The notes: a model not told the origin generated them from the letters alone. Counted from the stretch's first letter, positions 17,049 through 26,395 are shown. The stretch is DNA of 64,000 nt from Psychrobacillus sp. INOP01 (GCF_018140925.1 NZ_CP073315.1:1116001-1180000), one strand, 5' to 3'. Translations and numbers: made by a program.

Positions 17049-18383
17049 TTGGACATAGCCATACGATTGACAGCATTTGCTGTCTTAATCGCATTCACTG
17101 CATTTTTCGTTGCGAGTGAGTTTGCAATTGTAAAAGTAAGAACTACAAGAATTGATCAGCTCATCGCTGAAGGGAACACTAAGGCGATAAATGCCAAAAA
17201 AGTAGTTTCCAATCTGGATGAATATCTATCCGCCTGTCAACTCGGGATCACCATAACAGCTTTAGGGCTAGGTTGGCTCGGAGAACCGACAATCGAACGG
17301 ATTCTACATCCGGCATTTAATTATTTTGAGCTCCCAGAGAGTGTTGCCTCTTTACTTTCATTTATTATTGCATTCTCTCTTGTAACGTATATACATGTAG
17401 TTGTAGGAGAGTTAACACCAAAGACATTTGCCATTCAAAGGGCAGAACAAATTACACTAGCAGTAGCAAAACCGCTTATCATATTTGATAAACTTATGTA
17501 TCCAGTCATTCATGGTATGAATGGTTCAGCACGATTCTTAGCAACTAAAGTATTTGGTTTAGATGCGGTCTCAGAGTCAGAGGTAGCCCATTCCGAAGAA
17601 GAGCTTCGTATGATTTTATCCGACAGTTTTAAAGGCGGGGAAATCAATCAAGCCGAATATAAATACGTTAATAAAATTTTCGAATTCGATGATCGTATTG
17701 CAAAAGAAATTATGGTTCCCCGTACAGAGATAACTTCTATCGATAAGGACTTTACGTTAGATGAAGTATTCCAACTGATTGGTGTAGAACAATATACAAG
17801 ATATCCAGTAACTGATGGAGATAAAGATCACATTATTGGACTCGTTAATATGAAAAATCTATTAACTGCATATATAAAAGATCCTACAAATGCAACGACT
17901 CCTGTAAGTGATTATATGCAACCGATTATCCGTGTTATTGAGAATATGCCTATTGCCGATTTGTTACTTAAGATTCAACGTGAACGAATCCATATGGCTA
18001 TCTTAATGGATGAATACGGTGGTACTTCAGGACTTGTGACTATTGAAGATATTATCGAGGAAATCGTAGGCGATATTCGTGATGAGTTCGATACCGATGA
18101 GCTGCCAGAAGTTCAAAAGTTAGAAGAAAATCATTATATTGTTGATGCTAAAATGTTAATCGAAAATGTTAACGACCTACTAGGTATAGATATCGATGAA
18201 GAGGATATAGATACTATAGGTGGCTGGTTTATGACAAAAAGCTATGAAACCATAAAAGGTGAAAAAATTCAAGAACAGGGCTATGATTTCATGATTAAAG
18301 AGATTGATGGGCATCATATTCAATACTTAGAGATTATTAAATCTGCTCCACCAATTGAAGAGCTAGAGCCAAAAGTTGAATAA
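17049..18383 (+). CDS. CBS/CorC-domain membrane transporter (TlyC/MpfA family)
   Basis: This 444-residue protein has an N-terminal DUF21/CNNM membrane domain (about residues 1-190) with FFVASEFAIVKVR, LDEYLSACQLGITITALGLGW and VVVGELTPKTFAIQ. Two CBS domains follow (about 210-335), the second with MAILMDEYGGTSGLVTIEDI, and then a C-terminal CorC/HlyC domain. It closely resembles B. subtilis YhdP (MpfA), linked to magnesium export. The start is TTG at 17049, giving the usual MDIA..L N terminus, but its ribosome site is separated from it by a hairpin, so translation is probably regulated. A terminator follows the stop. Confidence 0.87.
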   Translation: MDIAIRLTAFAVLIAFTAFFVASEFAIVKVRTTRIDQLIAEGNTKAINAKKVVSNLDEYLSACQLGITITALGLGWLGEPTIERILHPAFNYFELPESVASLLSFIIAFSLVTYIHVVVGELTPKTFAIQRAEQITLAVAKPLIIFDKLMYPVIHGMNGSARFLATKVFGLDAVSESEVAHSEEELRMILSDSFKGGEINQAEYKYVNKIFEFDDRIAKEIMVPRTEITSIDKDFTLDEVFQLIGVEQYTRYPVTDGDKDHIIGLVNMKNLLTAYIKDPTNATTPVSDYMQPIIRVIENMPIADLLLKIQRERIHMAILMDEYGGTSGLVTIEDIIEEIVGDIRDEFDTDELPEVQKLEENHYIVDAKMLIENVNDLLGIDIDEEDIDTIGGWFMTKSYETIKGEKIQEQGYDFMIKEIDGHHIQYLEIIKSAPPIEELEPKVE

Positions 18384-18403
18384 TAAAATCATTATAGATC
18401 ACA

Positions 18404-18431
18404 AAAACGACTCTCATTTGAGGGTCGTTTT
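18404..18431 (+). terminator. Terminator after the CBS transporter
   Basis: AAAACGACTCTC and GAGGGTCGTTTT form a 12-base stem with loop ATTT; the outer part ends in T residues. Confidence 0.75.
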
Positions 18432-18465
18432 CCTATGTCTATAATTGTTGAAATGAGGAAACATT

Positions 18466-19350
18466 GTGGAGCTATACACAAACTTACGTGAAGGGGAAAA
18501 AGGTGCCTGGATAAGTATTAGCATTTATCTACTATTAAGTACACTTAAGCTAACCATTGGTATTCTTGGTTCCTCAGAGGCATTAAAAGCAGATGGTCTT
18601 AATAATTTTACAGACATCATCGCCTCTGTCGCTATATTAATCGGACTGCGAATTTCTCAGAAACCACCAGATAAGCATCATCAATATGGACATTTACGTG
18701 CAGAAACCATTGCTTCGCTAGTAGCTGCGTTTATCATGGCATTTATTGGAATTCAAGTACTTATTCAAGCAATACAACATCTTACTAACCCTATTGAAGA
18801 AACCCCTTCATTTTTGACCGCGATTGTTGGACTAGTAAGTGCAATTATCATGTACATTGTCTATAGATATAATTTACAGCTAGGAAACCGTATAAACAGT
18901 GCTGCTCTAAAAGCAGCAGCTTATGACAATCGATCAGATGCATTAGTTAGTATCGGAGCAACTATTGGTATAGTCGGATCTATTTTAGGCTTTCCAATTT
19001 TAGATGGAATAACTGCCCTATTAGTCGGGATAATCATTATTTATACCGCTTATACCATTTTCCATGATGCAGCCTACACATTATCTGACGGCTTTAATGT
19101 GGAGGAAGCGGAATCACTCTCTACAATAGTAAGACTCGTCAATGGTGTCGATGAACTAAAGGATTTTAAAGCGAGAATGCATGGGAATTTGATGTTTGTC
19201 GATATTACCGTAACAGTCGATCCAAACTTAAATGTTGTTACTAGCCATCGTATCACAGAGGAAATAGAACAACGTATAATGAAGGTCAAGCCATTTTCCG
19301 TTATCCTAGTCCACATTGAACCAAATATGGACATACTTGCTGAGAAGTAA
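18466..19350 (+). CDS. Cation diffusion facilitator (Mn/Zn-type metal exporter)
   Basis: This 294-residue protein has six membrane spans and a C-terminal cytoplasmic domain. Metal-site motifs are visible: DGLNNFTDIIAS in span 2, HHQYGHLRAETI after it, and DNRSDALVSIGA in span 5. These define the CDF family; B. subtilis MneP and MneS are manganese exporters with the same layout. The acidic DGLNN..D pattern fits manganese, but specificity is inferred. The start is GTG at 18466, seven bases after GAGG. It follows a magnesium-export-type gene, so the two may serve divalent metal balance. Confidence 0.85.
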   Translation: MELYTNLREGEKGAWISISIYLLLSTLKLTIGILGSSEALKADGLNNFTDIIASVAILIGLRISQKPPDKHHQYGHLRAETIASLVAAFIMAFIGIQVLIQAIQHLTNPIEETPSFLTAIVGLVSAIIMYIVYRYNLQLGNRINSAALKAAAYDNRSDALVSIGATIGIVGSILGFPILDGITALLVGIIIIYTAYTIFHDAAYTLSDGFNVEEAESLSTIVRLVNGVDELKDFKARMHGNLMFVDITVTVDPNLNVVTSHRITEEIEQRIMKVKPFSVILVHIEPNMDILAEK

Positions 19351-19442
19351 GTAATTTTTTCGTGATTGATCAATTTTTAGGACTAGTTGGTTTTGCGCAA
19401 TGTTTAAAAGATTCTACTAGATATATGCCCAAACAAACAAAA

Positions 19443-19485
19443 AACACGGTAGATCGCATGACCATTGCGATTTTCCGTGCTTTTT
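19443..19485. terminator. Terminator after yhcZ
   Basis: CACGG plus ATCGCA pair with TGCGAT plus CCGTG. T runs flank both sides; it abuts the yhcZ stop on the minus strand and can also stop plus-strand transcripts from the CDF gene. Confidence 0.7.
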
Positions 19486-20131
19486 ATTGTCCACTTGGTT
19501 CTGTTAAACCGTGCTTCACCGCATAAAGAGCAGCTTGTGTACGGTCTTGAACATGTAGCTTGGCAAATATATTGGAAATATGCGTTTTTACTGTTTTTTC
19601 GGTAACAAACAAAGAGGATGCTATTTCTCTATTACTTTTCCCTTTTGTTAATTCAGATAATACGTCCTGTTCCCTTGGAGTTAACGGATGCTCTTCATGT
19701 GGACTTAGTTCCACTGGCTCCCACTCTTTTTCTAACTGGGTTGTCGCCTCTGGATGTAATGTATTTTCTCCACGCATGAGCTTTCGAATTGCATCAGCTA
19801 AGTCATCTGGCTCTATATCCTTTAGCTGATATCCCGCTGCGCCAGCTTTTAATGCAGGTATAACATGGTCTCTATCTGAAAAACTAGTGAGCATTAATAT
19901 TTGGATTTCTGGATATGTAGCCTTTATGCGCTTCGTTGCTTCTATACCATCCATTACTGGCATGACCAAATCCATCAATATAACATCGGGCTTTAAATCT
20001 GCTGTTAGCTGCACAGCTTCTTTCCCGTTTGTAGCCTCTCCTACAATATCCATATCCTTTTGCGTTTTTAAAAAAAACATCAATCCTCGTCTTACTACAT
20101 GATGATCATCTGCAATTAGTACACGTATCAT
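19484..20131 (-). CDS. yhcZ: NarL/LuxR-type response regulator, YhcZ-like
   Basis: This 215-residue protein has a receiver domain (1-120) with the acidic pair in LIADDHH, phospho-acceptor aspartate in DVILMDLVMP, TSF and the lysine in YQLKD. A LuxR-type helix-turn-helix follows (about 148-208) with LTPREQDVLSELTKGKSNRE. It pairs with the sensor kinase gene 12 bases upstream. In B. subtilis the yhcYZ pair lies near yhcX and yhcT, as here. Its signal and targets are not known. Confidence 0.88.
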   Translation of the reverse strand: MIRVLIADDHHVVRRGLMFFLKTQKDMDIVGEATNGKEAVQLTADLKPDVILMDLVMPVMDGIEATKRIKATYPEIQILMLTSFSDRDHVIPALKAGAAGYQLKDIEPDDLADAIRKLMRGENTLHPEATTQLEKEWEPVELSPHEEHPLTPREQDVLSELTKGKSNREIASSLFVTEKTVKTHISNIFAKLHVQDRTQAALYAVKHGLTEPSGQ

Positions 20132-20143
20132 AATTACTTCCTC

Positions 20144-21259
20144 CTAATAAGGTAATCGCACTAATATTTCTGTTCCTTTTTCCCACTCAGTTACCCAATC
20201 CACCGTTCCACCAACAAAATTCGCTCTATCCTTCATGCTTTGTAATCCGATTGAACGTAGTTTCTTAGGTTCTTTCATATGAAATCCACAACCCTCGTCT
20301 TTCACAACTAATAAAACATCTGTAGGAGTAACCGTTAAATATAGTTCTGCTTGAAGTACACCAGAATGCTTTCGAATATTATTTAATGCTTCCTGAGCAA
20401 TTCGAAATAGTGTTTCTTCAATAATTGCAGGTAGGTTAATGACACCCTTTACCTTCACCGTCAATGAAATCCCTAAAATATCTCCGTATCCTTTAAGACC
20501 TTCGATAATCCCTGACTCCAATCCTTTAGGGCGGAGCTGCCAAATGAGTGCACGCATTTCTGTTAGCGCTTCCTGAGTTAAATATTGTATTTCTCTAAAT
20601 GTATTTTTTATCTCCTGCTGCTCTGTCATTTCTACTCCACCGCGAGCCGTTAGGGTTACAGAGAATAATAATTGGTTAACTGAGTCATGTAAATCTCGTG
20701 CAAGTCGGTTACGCTCCTGTACAAGCGCTACTTGCTGTTCCTGCTTAGTAAGGAAAATTCGCTTTATAGCTGACCCAATTTGGAAGGCTACAGATTCCAG
20801 TAAAGCAAGCTCTCCATCTGAGAATCGAATCGTATTCGGAGTAGCTACATTTAGTAGACCAAAGCTTTCTTGACCTGATTGTAACGGTACCGTTGCATGG
20901 TGCGTAATTCCACCACTATCCTCATTACTCATCTTTCTTGCATTGACAATTCTTTTACATTCAATAATATTCGAAGCCTTTTTTAGCTCCCCATTTTGAA
21001 ACCTTGAAACACACCAACAGCCACCTTTTTGCAAATGTTTGCAGTCATTTTGCCGTAGTGCATTCGGCAAATTTTCGTGTGCAATTAGCTGTTGCTTTCC
21101 TTTTTCATCAATAAAAAATATCCAACCCGTTTCAAATAAAGTGCCCTCTAATAGTTTGTGTAAGGCACCCTGTAGCATTTTTTCCATTTCAGTTTCTTCG
21201 TTCAGTAATTCTGCTATTTCTTTTAGTAATTCAATGTTCGAGAGTTCATTTGATAGCAT
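20144..21259 (-). CDS. yhcY: GAF-domain sensor histidine kinase, YhcY-like
   Basis: This cytoplasmic sensor kinase of about 371 residues has an N-terminal GAF domain with a CKHLQKGGCWC cysteine cluster. A HisKA_3 phosphorylation helix with RNRLARDLHDSVNQLLFS follows, and then an ATPase domain with NIRKHSG and VKDEGCGFH. No membrane spans are visible. The GAF cysteines could sense redox or bind a cofactor, which is inference. The longer frame begins at 21295, but GGAGGAG lies just before the ATG at 21259, so that start was used. It forms an operon with yhcZ. Confidence 0.87.
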   Translation of the reverse strand: MLSNELSNIELLKEIAELLNEETEMEKMLQGALHKLLEGTLFETGWIFFIDEKGKQQLIAHENLPNALRQNDCKHLQKGGCWCVSRFQNGELKKASNIIECKRIVNARKMSNEDSGGITHHATVPLQSGQESFGLLNVATPNTIRFSDGELALLESVAFQIGSAIKRIFLTKQEQQVALVQERNRLARDLHDSVNQLLFSVTLTARGGVEMTEQQEIKNTFREIQYLTQEALTEMRALIWQLRPKGLESGIIEGLKGYGDILGISLTVKVKGVINLPAIIEETLFRIAQEALNNIRKHSGVLQAELYLTVTPTDVLLVVKDEGCGFHMKEPKKLRSIGLQSMKDRANFVGGTVDWVTEWEKGTEILVRLPY

Positions 21260-21341
21260 GTAAACTCCTCCAAGTTGTAATTCATCTAATTCCATATTAT
21301 CACTTATCCACTATTCACTGTAGAATCTGGACATCATACTT

Positions 21342-21510
21342 TTGACCGAAAAAGAAAAACCTGATAAAACGATGTCTGGTCCATTAAGGTCAAAACCTGT
21401 TTCTATTGATTTTGAAGGGTTTTGGACAGACATTTTGCTATATTATTAACGAGTGATTTTTTAAGGGAGAGTGGTTGTGACAGACGTCACAACCACTCTC
21501 CCTCTTTTTT
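21342..21510 (+). ncRNA. Candidate small RNA with own promoter and terminator
   Basis: TTGACC (21342-21347) and TAAAAC (21365-21370) lie 17 bases apart with an extended TG. About 95 bases downstream of the predicted start is a perfect 17-base stem: GGGAGAGTGGTTGTGAC (21465-21481), loop AGAC, its complement to 21502, then TC and six T. No open frame with a ribosome site lies between. The transcript would be about 130 bases. No known RNA family is recognised. Confidence 0.45.
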
Positions 21511-21843
21511 GGTAATTTTATGATGTTGGTCTGTCCTTCGCCCTCCTACAACTTCTAGAAACAGGTTAATGCGGTTTTGGATAAGATACTATACTTTCCT
21601 ATTCATGGAGGAGGCTCTTGAAGATGCTGTTTCGTTAGCTCTCTCCCTTCTATATTTAGTGAAAACTTACTGTTTCTCTTTATTTCCACTAGTATAAAAA
21701 AATCTACTTTCTTCATCCTTCATTATAGAATAGTATCCCTAATGAGGCAGTCGCTTTTATCACTTTATTTACTTTGACTACTATTATAATCTAAGCGACA
21801 CGCTATGCTATATCTAGTAATTGAGTACCACTCATTATATTGA

Positions 21844-21968
21844 TTGCAGTGAAAGGTGGCGACTCGACTCCAGCGGAAAAGCGTTAGACGAAGACCCCGC
21901 AGCGAAGCGAGGAGGCTGAGGCAACGTCCGTGGAAAGCGTCCACCTGAACGGAAATCAGCAGTATCAT
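21844..21968 (+). repeat. Dispersed GC-rich repeat, best-preserved copy
   Basis: About 125 bases in the AT-rich gap 21511-22037 contain GGCGACTCGACTCCAGCGG, GACCCCGCAGCGAAGCGAGG, GTGGAAAGCGTCCACC and CGGAAATCAG. Related sequence occurs at 6835-7145, 11041-11180 and 38309-38497. The pieces GTGGAAAGCGTCCAC and GCGAAGCG are locally palindromic. No gene is seen in the rest of this gap. Confidence 0.65.
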
Positions 21969-22037
21969 TGTATAGATTTTATTTTTCAAAATACCTGGAT
22001 CACTGAGTTCAAGGTACAAAATATATATATTTTCTCT

Positions 22038-22076
22038 AAAAAAAAAACAGGAAAAGCAAGTTCACTTTTCCTGTTT
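22038..22076 (-). terminator. Terminator of pgcA
   Basis: On the minus strand AAACAGGAAAAG pairs with CTTTTCCTGTTT and a long T run follows, six bases after the stop. Confidence 0.85.
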
Positions 22077-22081
22077 CTCTA

Positions 22082-23803
22082 TTATTCTTTTAAATATTGA
22101 TTCATCTTCAACGAAAAATCATCTTGTATAGCTTTTAGTTTTTCTATGCTTTCTGCTTCTGACCCACTAAGTACTCCAAAATAATATTTAATCTTTGGCT
22201 CTGTTCCGCTTGGTCTAACACAAACCCATGAGCCATCTGCAAGGAAGTACTTAATAACGTTTGATTTTGGCAAGAATATATCTTCCGCTTCTCGACCATC
22301 CGTGAATGTTCTAACTGAGTTCAAGTAATCCTCTTGAGAAACAACATTAATACCGGCAACTTCCGTAATTCTATTTACACGAACCTGCTCAAGTAAGTTT
22401 TGAATTGCATTCACGCCACTTACTCCTTTTTTCGTAACAGACCTGAGTCCTTCCAAATAGAAGCCATGTCTTTCATATAATTGAGATAATACGTTTAGTA
22501 GAGTCTTACCTTGTTTTTTGTAATAGGCAGCAGCTTCTACTATTGCTAGCACGCTTTGTACCGCATCTTTATCACGTGCAAAGTCTTTTATGAGATAACC
22601 ATAGCTTTCCTCATAGCCAAATAAAAACTCAAACTCTTTGGTCTCTTCGTATTGCTTGATTTTTTCACCGATAAATTTGAAACCGGTTAATACATCTTCT
22701 GTACTTACTCCGTAATATTCGGCTATTACTCGCCCTAGATCCGAGGTTACAATGGTTTTAAAAACACGCCCATTTGCAGGTATATTCCCTTCCGCTTTAC
22801 GCTGTGACATGAGATATTCGATTAAAATAGCCCCGGTTTGATTGCCCGTTAAAAGCTCATATTTAGAAGGAGTTTTAACAGCAATACCTACTCGGTCCCC
22901 GTCTGGATCAACAGCTATTAGAATATCTGCATCATTTTTTTCTCCATATTGAATAGCGTATTCAAAAGCGCTTTGCTCTTCTGGATTTGGAGATACTACT
23001 GTTGGGAAATCTCCGTCTGGCTCCATTTGCTCACCAACATAGTAGATATGCTCATAGCCAATCTCACTTAACATTCTTTTAACCGTTTTTCCAGATGCTC
23101 CGTGTAAAGGTGTGAATACTACCTTCAAATCAGTAGAAGATGCTAATCCGTCGTTTTCTTGGACTGTCTTTAGGGCATCCATATATGCTTGATCCAACTG
23201 CTCATCTAATTGGATTACTAATTGTTTATCTGGATTTCGTTGATCGATATGGAGTGCATCTCCCGCATCATATACGTGTTGGATAACTACCTCAGCGTCC
23301 TCTAGATTTAACTGTGCACCATCCTCTCCATAAACCTTATACCCATTATATTCAGGTGGATTATGACTTGCAGTAATCACTATCCCCATGAATGCATGCA
23401 AGTGCCTTACTGAAAATGAAAGCTGGGGTGTAGTTCGCGGCTCCATATATAAATAAGCTTTTATACCATTAGAGGCTAGCGTATTTGCTGCTTCCTGCGC
23501 AAACTCTGGAGAATATCTGCGACTATCATAAGCAATAACGACTCCACGCTCCATAGCTTCTGCTCCAGCTCCCTTAATATAAGAAGCAAGTCCAGTGGTC
23601 GCTTTACGAACAGTATACGTATTTATACGATTGGTTCCAGCACCGATCTCCCCTCGCATCCCGCCAGTTCCAAATTCTAAATCACGGTAAAAAGCATCTT
23701 CTATTTTTTTTTCATCATTTGTTAGAAGTTGAAGATCCTCTTTCCAATTGGACTCAAGCTCTGAGAAGTTATTCCATTGGTCAAATAGTTGTCTATATCG
23801 CAT
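22082..23803 (-). CDS. pgcA: Alpha-phosphoglucomutase (PgcA type)
   Basis: This 573-residue member of the phosphohexomutase superfamily interconverts glucose-1-phosphate and glucose-6-phosphate, feeding cell-wall polymer and glycolipid synthesis. The phosphoserine loop is VITASHNPPEYNGYKVY. The metal loop is AVDPDGDRVGI, the sugar-binding loop is FLFGYEESYGY, and the phosphate-binding loop near the C terminus is RPSGTEPKIKYY. Length and motifs match B. subtilis PgcA (581 residues). The ATG at 23803 lies behind AAAGGGG. It follows yhcX by 21 bases and ends in a strong terminator. Confidence 0.92.
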   Translation of the reverse strand: MRYRQLFDQWNNFSELESNWKEDLQLLTNDEKKIEDAFYRDLEFGTGGMRGEIGAGTNRINTYTVRKATTGLASYIKGAGAEAMERGVVIAYDSRRYSPEFAQEAANTLASNGIKAYLYMEPRTTPQLSFSVRHLHAFMGIVITASHNPPEYNGYKVYGEDGAQLNLEDAEVVIQHVYDAGDALHIDQRNPDKQLVIQLDEQLDQAYMDALKTVQENDGLASSTDLKVVFTPLHGASGKTVKRMLSEIGYEHIYYVGEQMEPDGDFPTVVSPNPEEQSAFEYAIQYGEKNDADILIAVDPDGDRVGIAVKTPSKYELLTGNQTGAILIEYLMSQRKAEGNIPANGRVFKTIVTSDLGRVIAEYYGVSTEDVLTGFKFIGEKIKQYEETKEFEFLFGYEESYGYLIKDFARDKDAVQSVLAIVEAAAYYKKQGKTLLNVLSQLYERHGFYLEGLRSVTKKGVSGVNAIQNLLEQVRVNRITEVAGINVVSQEDYLNSVRTFTDGREAEDIFLPKSNVIKYFLADGSWVCVRPSGTEPKIKYYFGVLSGSEAESIEKLKAIQDDFSLKMNQYLKE

Positions 23804-23824
23804 ATGTTCGTTAACCCCTTTCTA

Positions 23825-25366
23825 TCATTTTTTATAATCGACACTGTAAATATCATGACGTCTATCTTTTAATTGTTTTACCGTCCCGTCTTGACGTTGG
23901 CGGCGGAGGATTTCTAAATCTACATCCCCTATTAAAACCATTTCTACATTTGGCTCAGTTTCACCTACGATACCATCACGAGCAAATTCAAAGTCGGATG
24001 GGGCGAAAATAGCAGACTGAGCATATTGAATATCCATATTCTCTGTTTGCGGTAAGTTTCCAACTGTCCCAGAAATAACTGTATAGATTTGGTTTTCAAT
24101 TGCCCGTGCTTGTGCACAATAGCGAACGCGTAAGTACCCTTGACGATCCTCAGTACAAAATGGAGAGAAAATAATATTCGCGCCCATATCTGTTGCAATA
24201 CGTGCAAGCTCTGGAAACTCTATATCATAGCAAATTTGAATCGCAATTTTACCACAATCCGTATCAAATACTTGAACGGAGTCACCTGCACTTATTCCCC
24301 ACCATTTACGTTCGTTCGGTGTAATATGAATTTTATATTGCTTATCAATGGCACCATCTCGGTGGAATAAATAAGCGATATTATATATTTCCTCATTTTC
24401 TTCTTCAACAAAGTGAGAACCAGCAATAATATTAATATTGTAACGGATCGATAAATCCGAAAATAATTCCATATATTGCGGAGTATACTCCGTCAATTTA
24501 CGAACCGCTTGACTTGGAGAAGGTTCATTTAGGAATGACATTAGTTGTGTAGTAAAGATTTCGGGAAACACTACAAAATCAGATTGGGCATCGGATGCCA
24601 CATCAACAAAATATTCGCATTGGTTAGCAAACTCTTCAAATGAATTAATTTTGCGCATCATATATTGGACTGCACAAATTCGAACAGGATAGCTCGTTTT
24701 GAAGTGACGTTTAGAAAGTGGGATATAATCAATATTATTCCACTCCATGAGTGTTGCATATTTGGCAGATGCCTTATCATCTGGTAGATAGTTAGGATTA
24801 ATACGCATCAATGTAAAACCATTCATCAACTGGAAAGTTAAAACTGGATCATATATTTTATGGCGAGAAACAGACGTCACATATTCTCTTGGAGACATCT
24901 CTTCTGCAAATTTATGATAGTTTGGAATACGCCCTCCAATAATAATTGATTTTAAATTGAACTGTCTTGCAATATCCTTCCTGCCTTCATATAAACGTTG
25001 GCCAACCTTCATTCTTCTGAATTCTGGGTGTACCATTACCTCGATCCCGTACAGATTATATCCCTCTGGATTATGGTTCGTAATATATCCTTCATCCGTC
25101 ACATCCGACCAAGAGTGCCGGTCATCATACTCATCAAAGTTAATAATAAGACTTGAACAGGAACCAATTACTTTTCCATCCAACTCAGCAACTAGCTGCC
25201 CTTCTGGGAAAATAGTTAAGTGGCTACGTAAATGAGCTAATTTCCACGGGTCCATACCCGGAAAACATAAACGCTGAATTTCTAAAATTGAGTCTATATC
25301 GGAAAAAGACGTTTGTCTTATAATCATGCTTTGTTCAAACGGAGATAAATCAAATTCTTCAGTCAT
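23825..25366 (-). CDS. yhcX: YhcX-like fusion: GNAT acetyltransferase plus carbon-nitrogen hydrolase
   Basis: This 513-residue protein has an N-terminal GNAT domain (about 12-190) with the acetyl-CoA loop PEFRRMKVGQRLY. A C-terminal nitrilase-type domain follows (about 230-495). The nitrilase triad is visible as E in FPEIFTT, K in YKIHITPNE and C in ICYDIEFPE. B. subtilis YhcX has the same length and fusion; its substrate is not established. The GNAT part may acylate an amine or the nitrilase product, which is inference. GAGGAG precedes the ATG, and the gene is probably cotranscribed with pgcA. Confidence 0.9.
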   Translation of the reverse strand: MTEEFDLSPFEQSMIIRQTSFSDIDSILEIQRLCFPGMDPWKLAHLRSHLTIFPEGQLVAELDGKVIGSCSSLIINFDEYDDRHSWSDVTDEGYITNHNPEGYNLYGIEVMVHPEFRRMKVGQRLYEGRKDIARQFNLKSIIIGGRIPNYHKFAEEMSPREYVTSVSRHKIYDPVLTFQLMNGFTLMRINPNYLPDDKASAKYATLMEWNNIDYIPLSKRHFKTSYPVRICAVQYMMRKINSFEEFANQCEYFVDVASDAQSDFVVFPEIFTTQLMSFLNEPSPSQAVRKLTEYTPQYMELFSDLSIRYNINIIAGSHFVEEENEEIYNIAYLFHRDGAIDKQYKIHITPNERKWWGISAGDSVQVFDTDCGKIAIQICYDIEFPELARIATDMGANIIFSPFCTEDRQGYLRVRYCAQARAIENQIYTVISGTVGNLPQTENMDIQYAQSAIFAPSDFEFARDGIVGETEPNVEMVLIGDVDLEILRRQRQDGTVKQLKDRRHDIYSVDYKK

Positions 25367-25495
25367 TTTATCGGCTCCTCTTTTATTAGGTAACTTTCAT
25401 TATATAGCTCTTTTCTCTTCAGATAAAATATTTTACATGTATTTAAAGAAGCATTATACTTTAATTTGAGTTCAAAGTAATTTAAAGGAGTTCCT

Positions 25496-25921
25496 ATGAC
25501 AAAAAAACTGGAAAATCTACTACTATTTATGTGGACAGTTGCCTTTACTGCAACACTAGGTTCCCTCTACTTTTCAGAGATAAGGGGATACGAACCTTGT
25601 GATTTATGTTGGTATCAGCGTATACTCATGTATCCTCTTGTACTAATATTGGGGATTGCGTACGTTCAAAAAAATCCGAAAATCGCAGTAACTTCACTTG
25701 TATTCTCTGTGATCGGAGGATGTATTTCTGCCTATCATTATAGCATTCAAAAGCTGACTTTTATGCAGGAATCTGCACCAGCTTGTGGGAGAGTTGCTTG
25801 TACAGGAGAATATATAAACTATGCAGGATTTATCACAATCCCATTTTTAGCTCTTATTGCATTTATTTTAATCGCAATTACAAGTGTTATTGTATGGAAG
25901 GACATCAAGGAGGAAAAATAA
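25496..25921 (+). CDS. bdbC: BdbC/DsbB-like disulfide oxidoreductase
   Basis: This 141-residue protein has four membrane spans and two cysteine pairs: C35-DL-C38 in YEPCDLCWYQR and C97/C102 in the second extracytoplasmic loop. That is the DsbB fold, which passes electrons from a thiol oxidase to quinone. AAAGGAG precedes the ATG. It is followed directly by a membrane-anchored thioredoxin-like gene, in the position where bdbD stands in B. subtilis. Confidence 0.88.
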   Translation: MTKKLENLLLFMWTVAFTATLGSLYFSEIRGYEPCDLCWYQRILMYPLVLILGIAYVQKNPKIAVTSLVFSVIGGCISAYHYSIQKLTFMQESAPACGRVACTGEYINYAGFITIPFLALIAFILIAITSVIVWKDIKEEK

Positions 25922-25922
25922 C

Positions 25923-26393
25923 TTGAAGAAACTACTTATATTTGGTGGTATTATCATCGCAGTCTTTGTATTAATCTTTGTTTTAAACTCACAAAAAAAC
26001 AAGGATGCATTAGCTAATAATCCATATGATACTGAGGATTTAAGACAATCTACCATTGATCTAATTGATGATCCGAACTATCAGAACATTATTTTACCAG
26101 AGGATTTGGAAAAAAAGATTGCTACTGGAGAACCTGTTACAGCTTATTTCTTCAGCCCAGAATGTGTTCATTGTCAAGAAATGACACCGCGTCTTACACC
26201 ACTTGCTGAAGAAAATGACATTGAAATTGTCAAATATAATGTACTTGAGTATGAACAAGGTTGGGATGACTATCTTATCCAAGCAACACCAACAATGATC
26301 TATTTTGAAGATGGCAAAGAAGTTGTAAGAGTAGAAGGCGCTATTTCTAACGATCAAATTCAAGGATTCTTTGATGAAGTCGTTTTAAAATAA
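25923..26393 (+). CDS. Membrane-anchored thioredoxin-like protein, partner of BdbC
   Basis: This 156-residue protein has an N-terminal anchor (residues 3-22), a short linker and a thioredoxin-like domain. The active site is C81-VH-C84 in FFSPECVHCQEM, and the cis-proline loop is ATPTMIYFEDG. It is not the DsbA-type BdbD, which has an inserted helical domain; here the fold looks like plain thioredoxin. TTG at 25923 lies nine bases after AGGAGG, one base after the bdbC stop, so the genes are coupled. It probably handles disulfides outside the cell, either as oxidase or as reductase. Confidence 0.82.
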   Translation: MKKLLIFGGIIIAVFVLIFVLNSQKNKDALANNPYDTEDLRQSTIDLIDDPNYQNIILPEDLEKKIATGEPVTAYFFSPECVHCQEMTPRLTPLAEENDIEIVKYNVLEYEQGWDDYLIQATPTMIYFEDGKEVVRVEGAISNDQIQGFFDEVVLK

Positions 26394-26395
26394 CC

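Noticed and set aside
21765-22019. 84-codon minus-strand frame
   Set aside because: It is created by the repeat at 21844-21968 and lacks a start signal.
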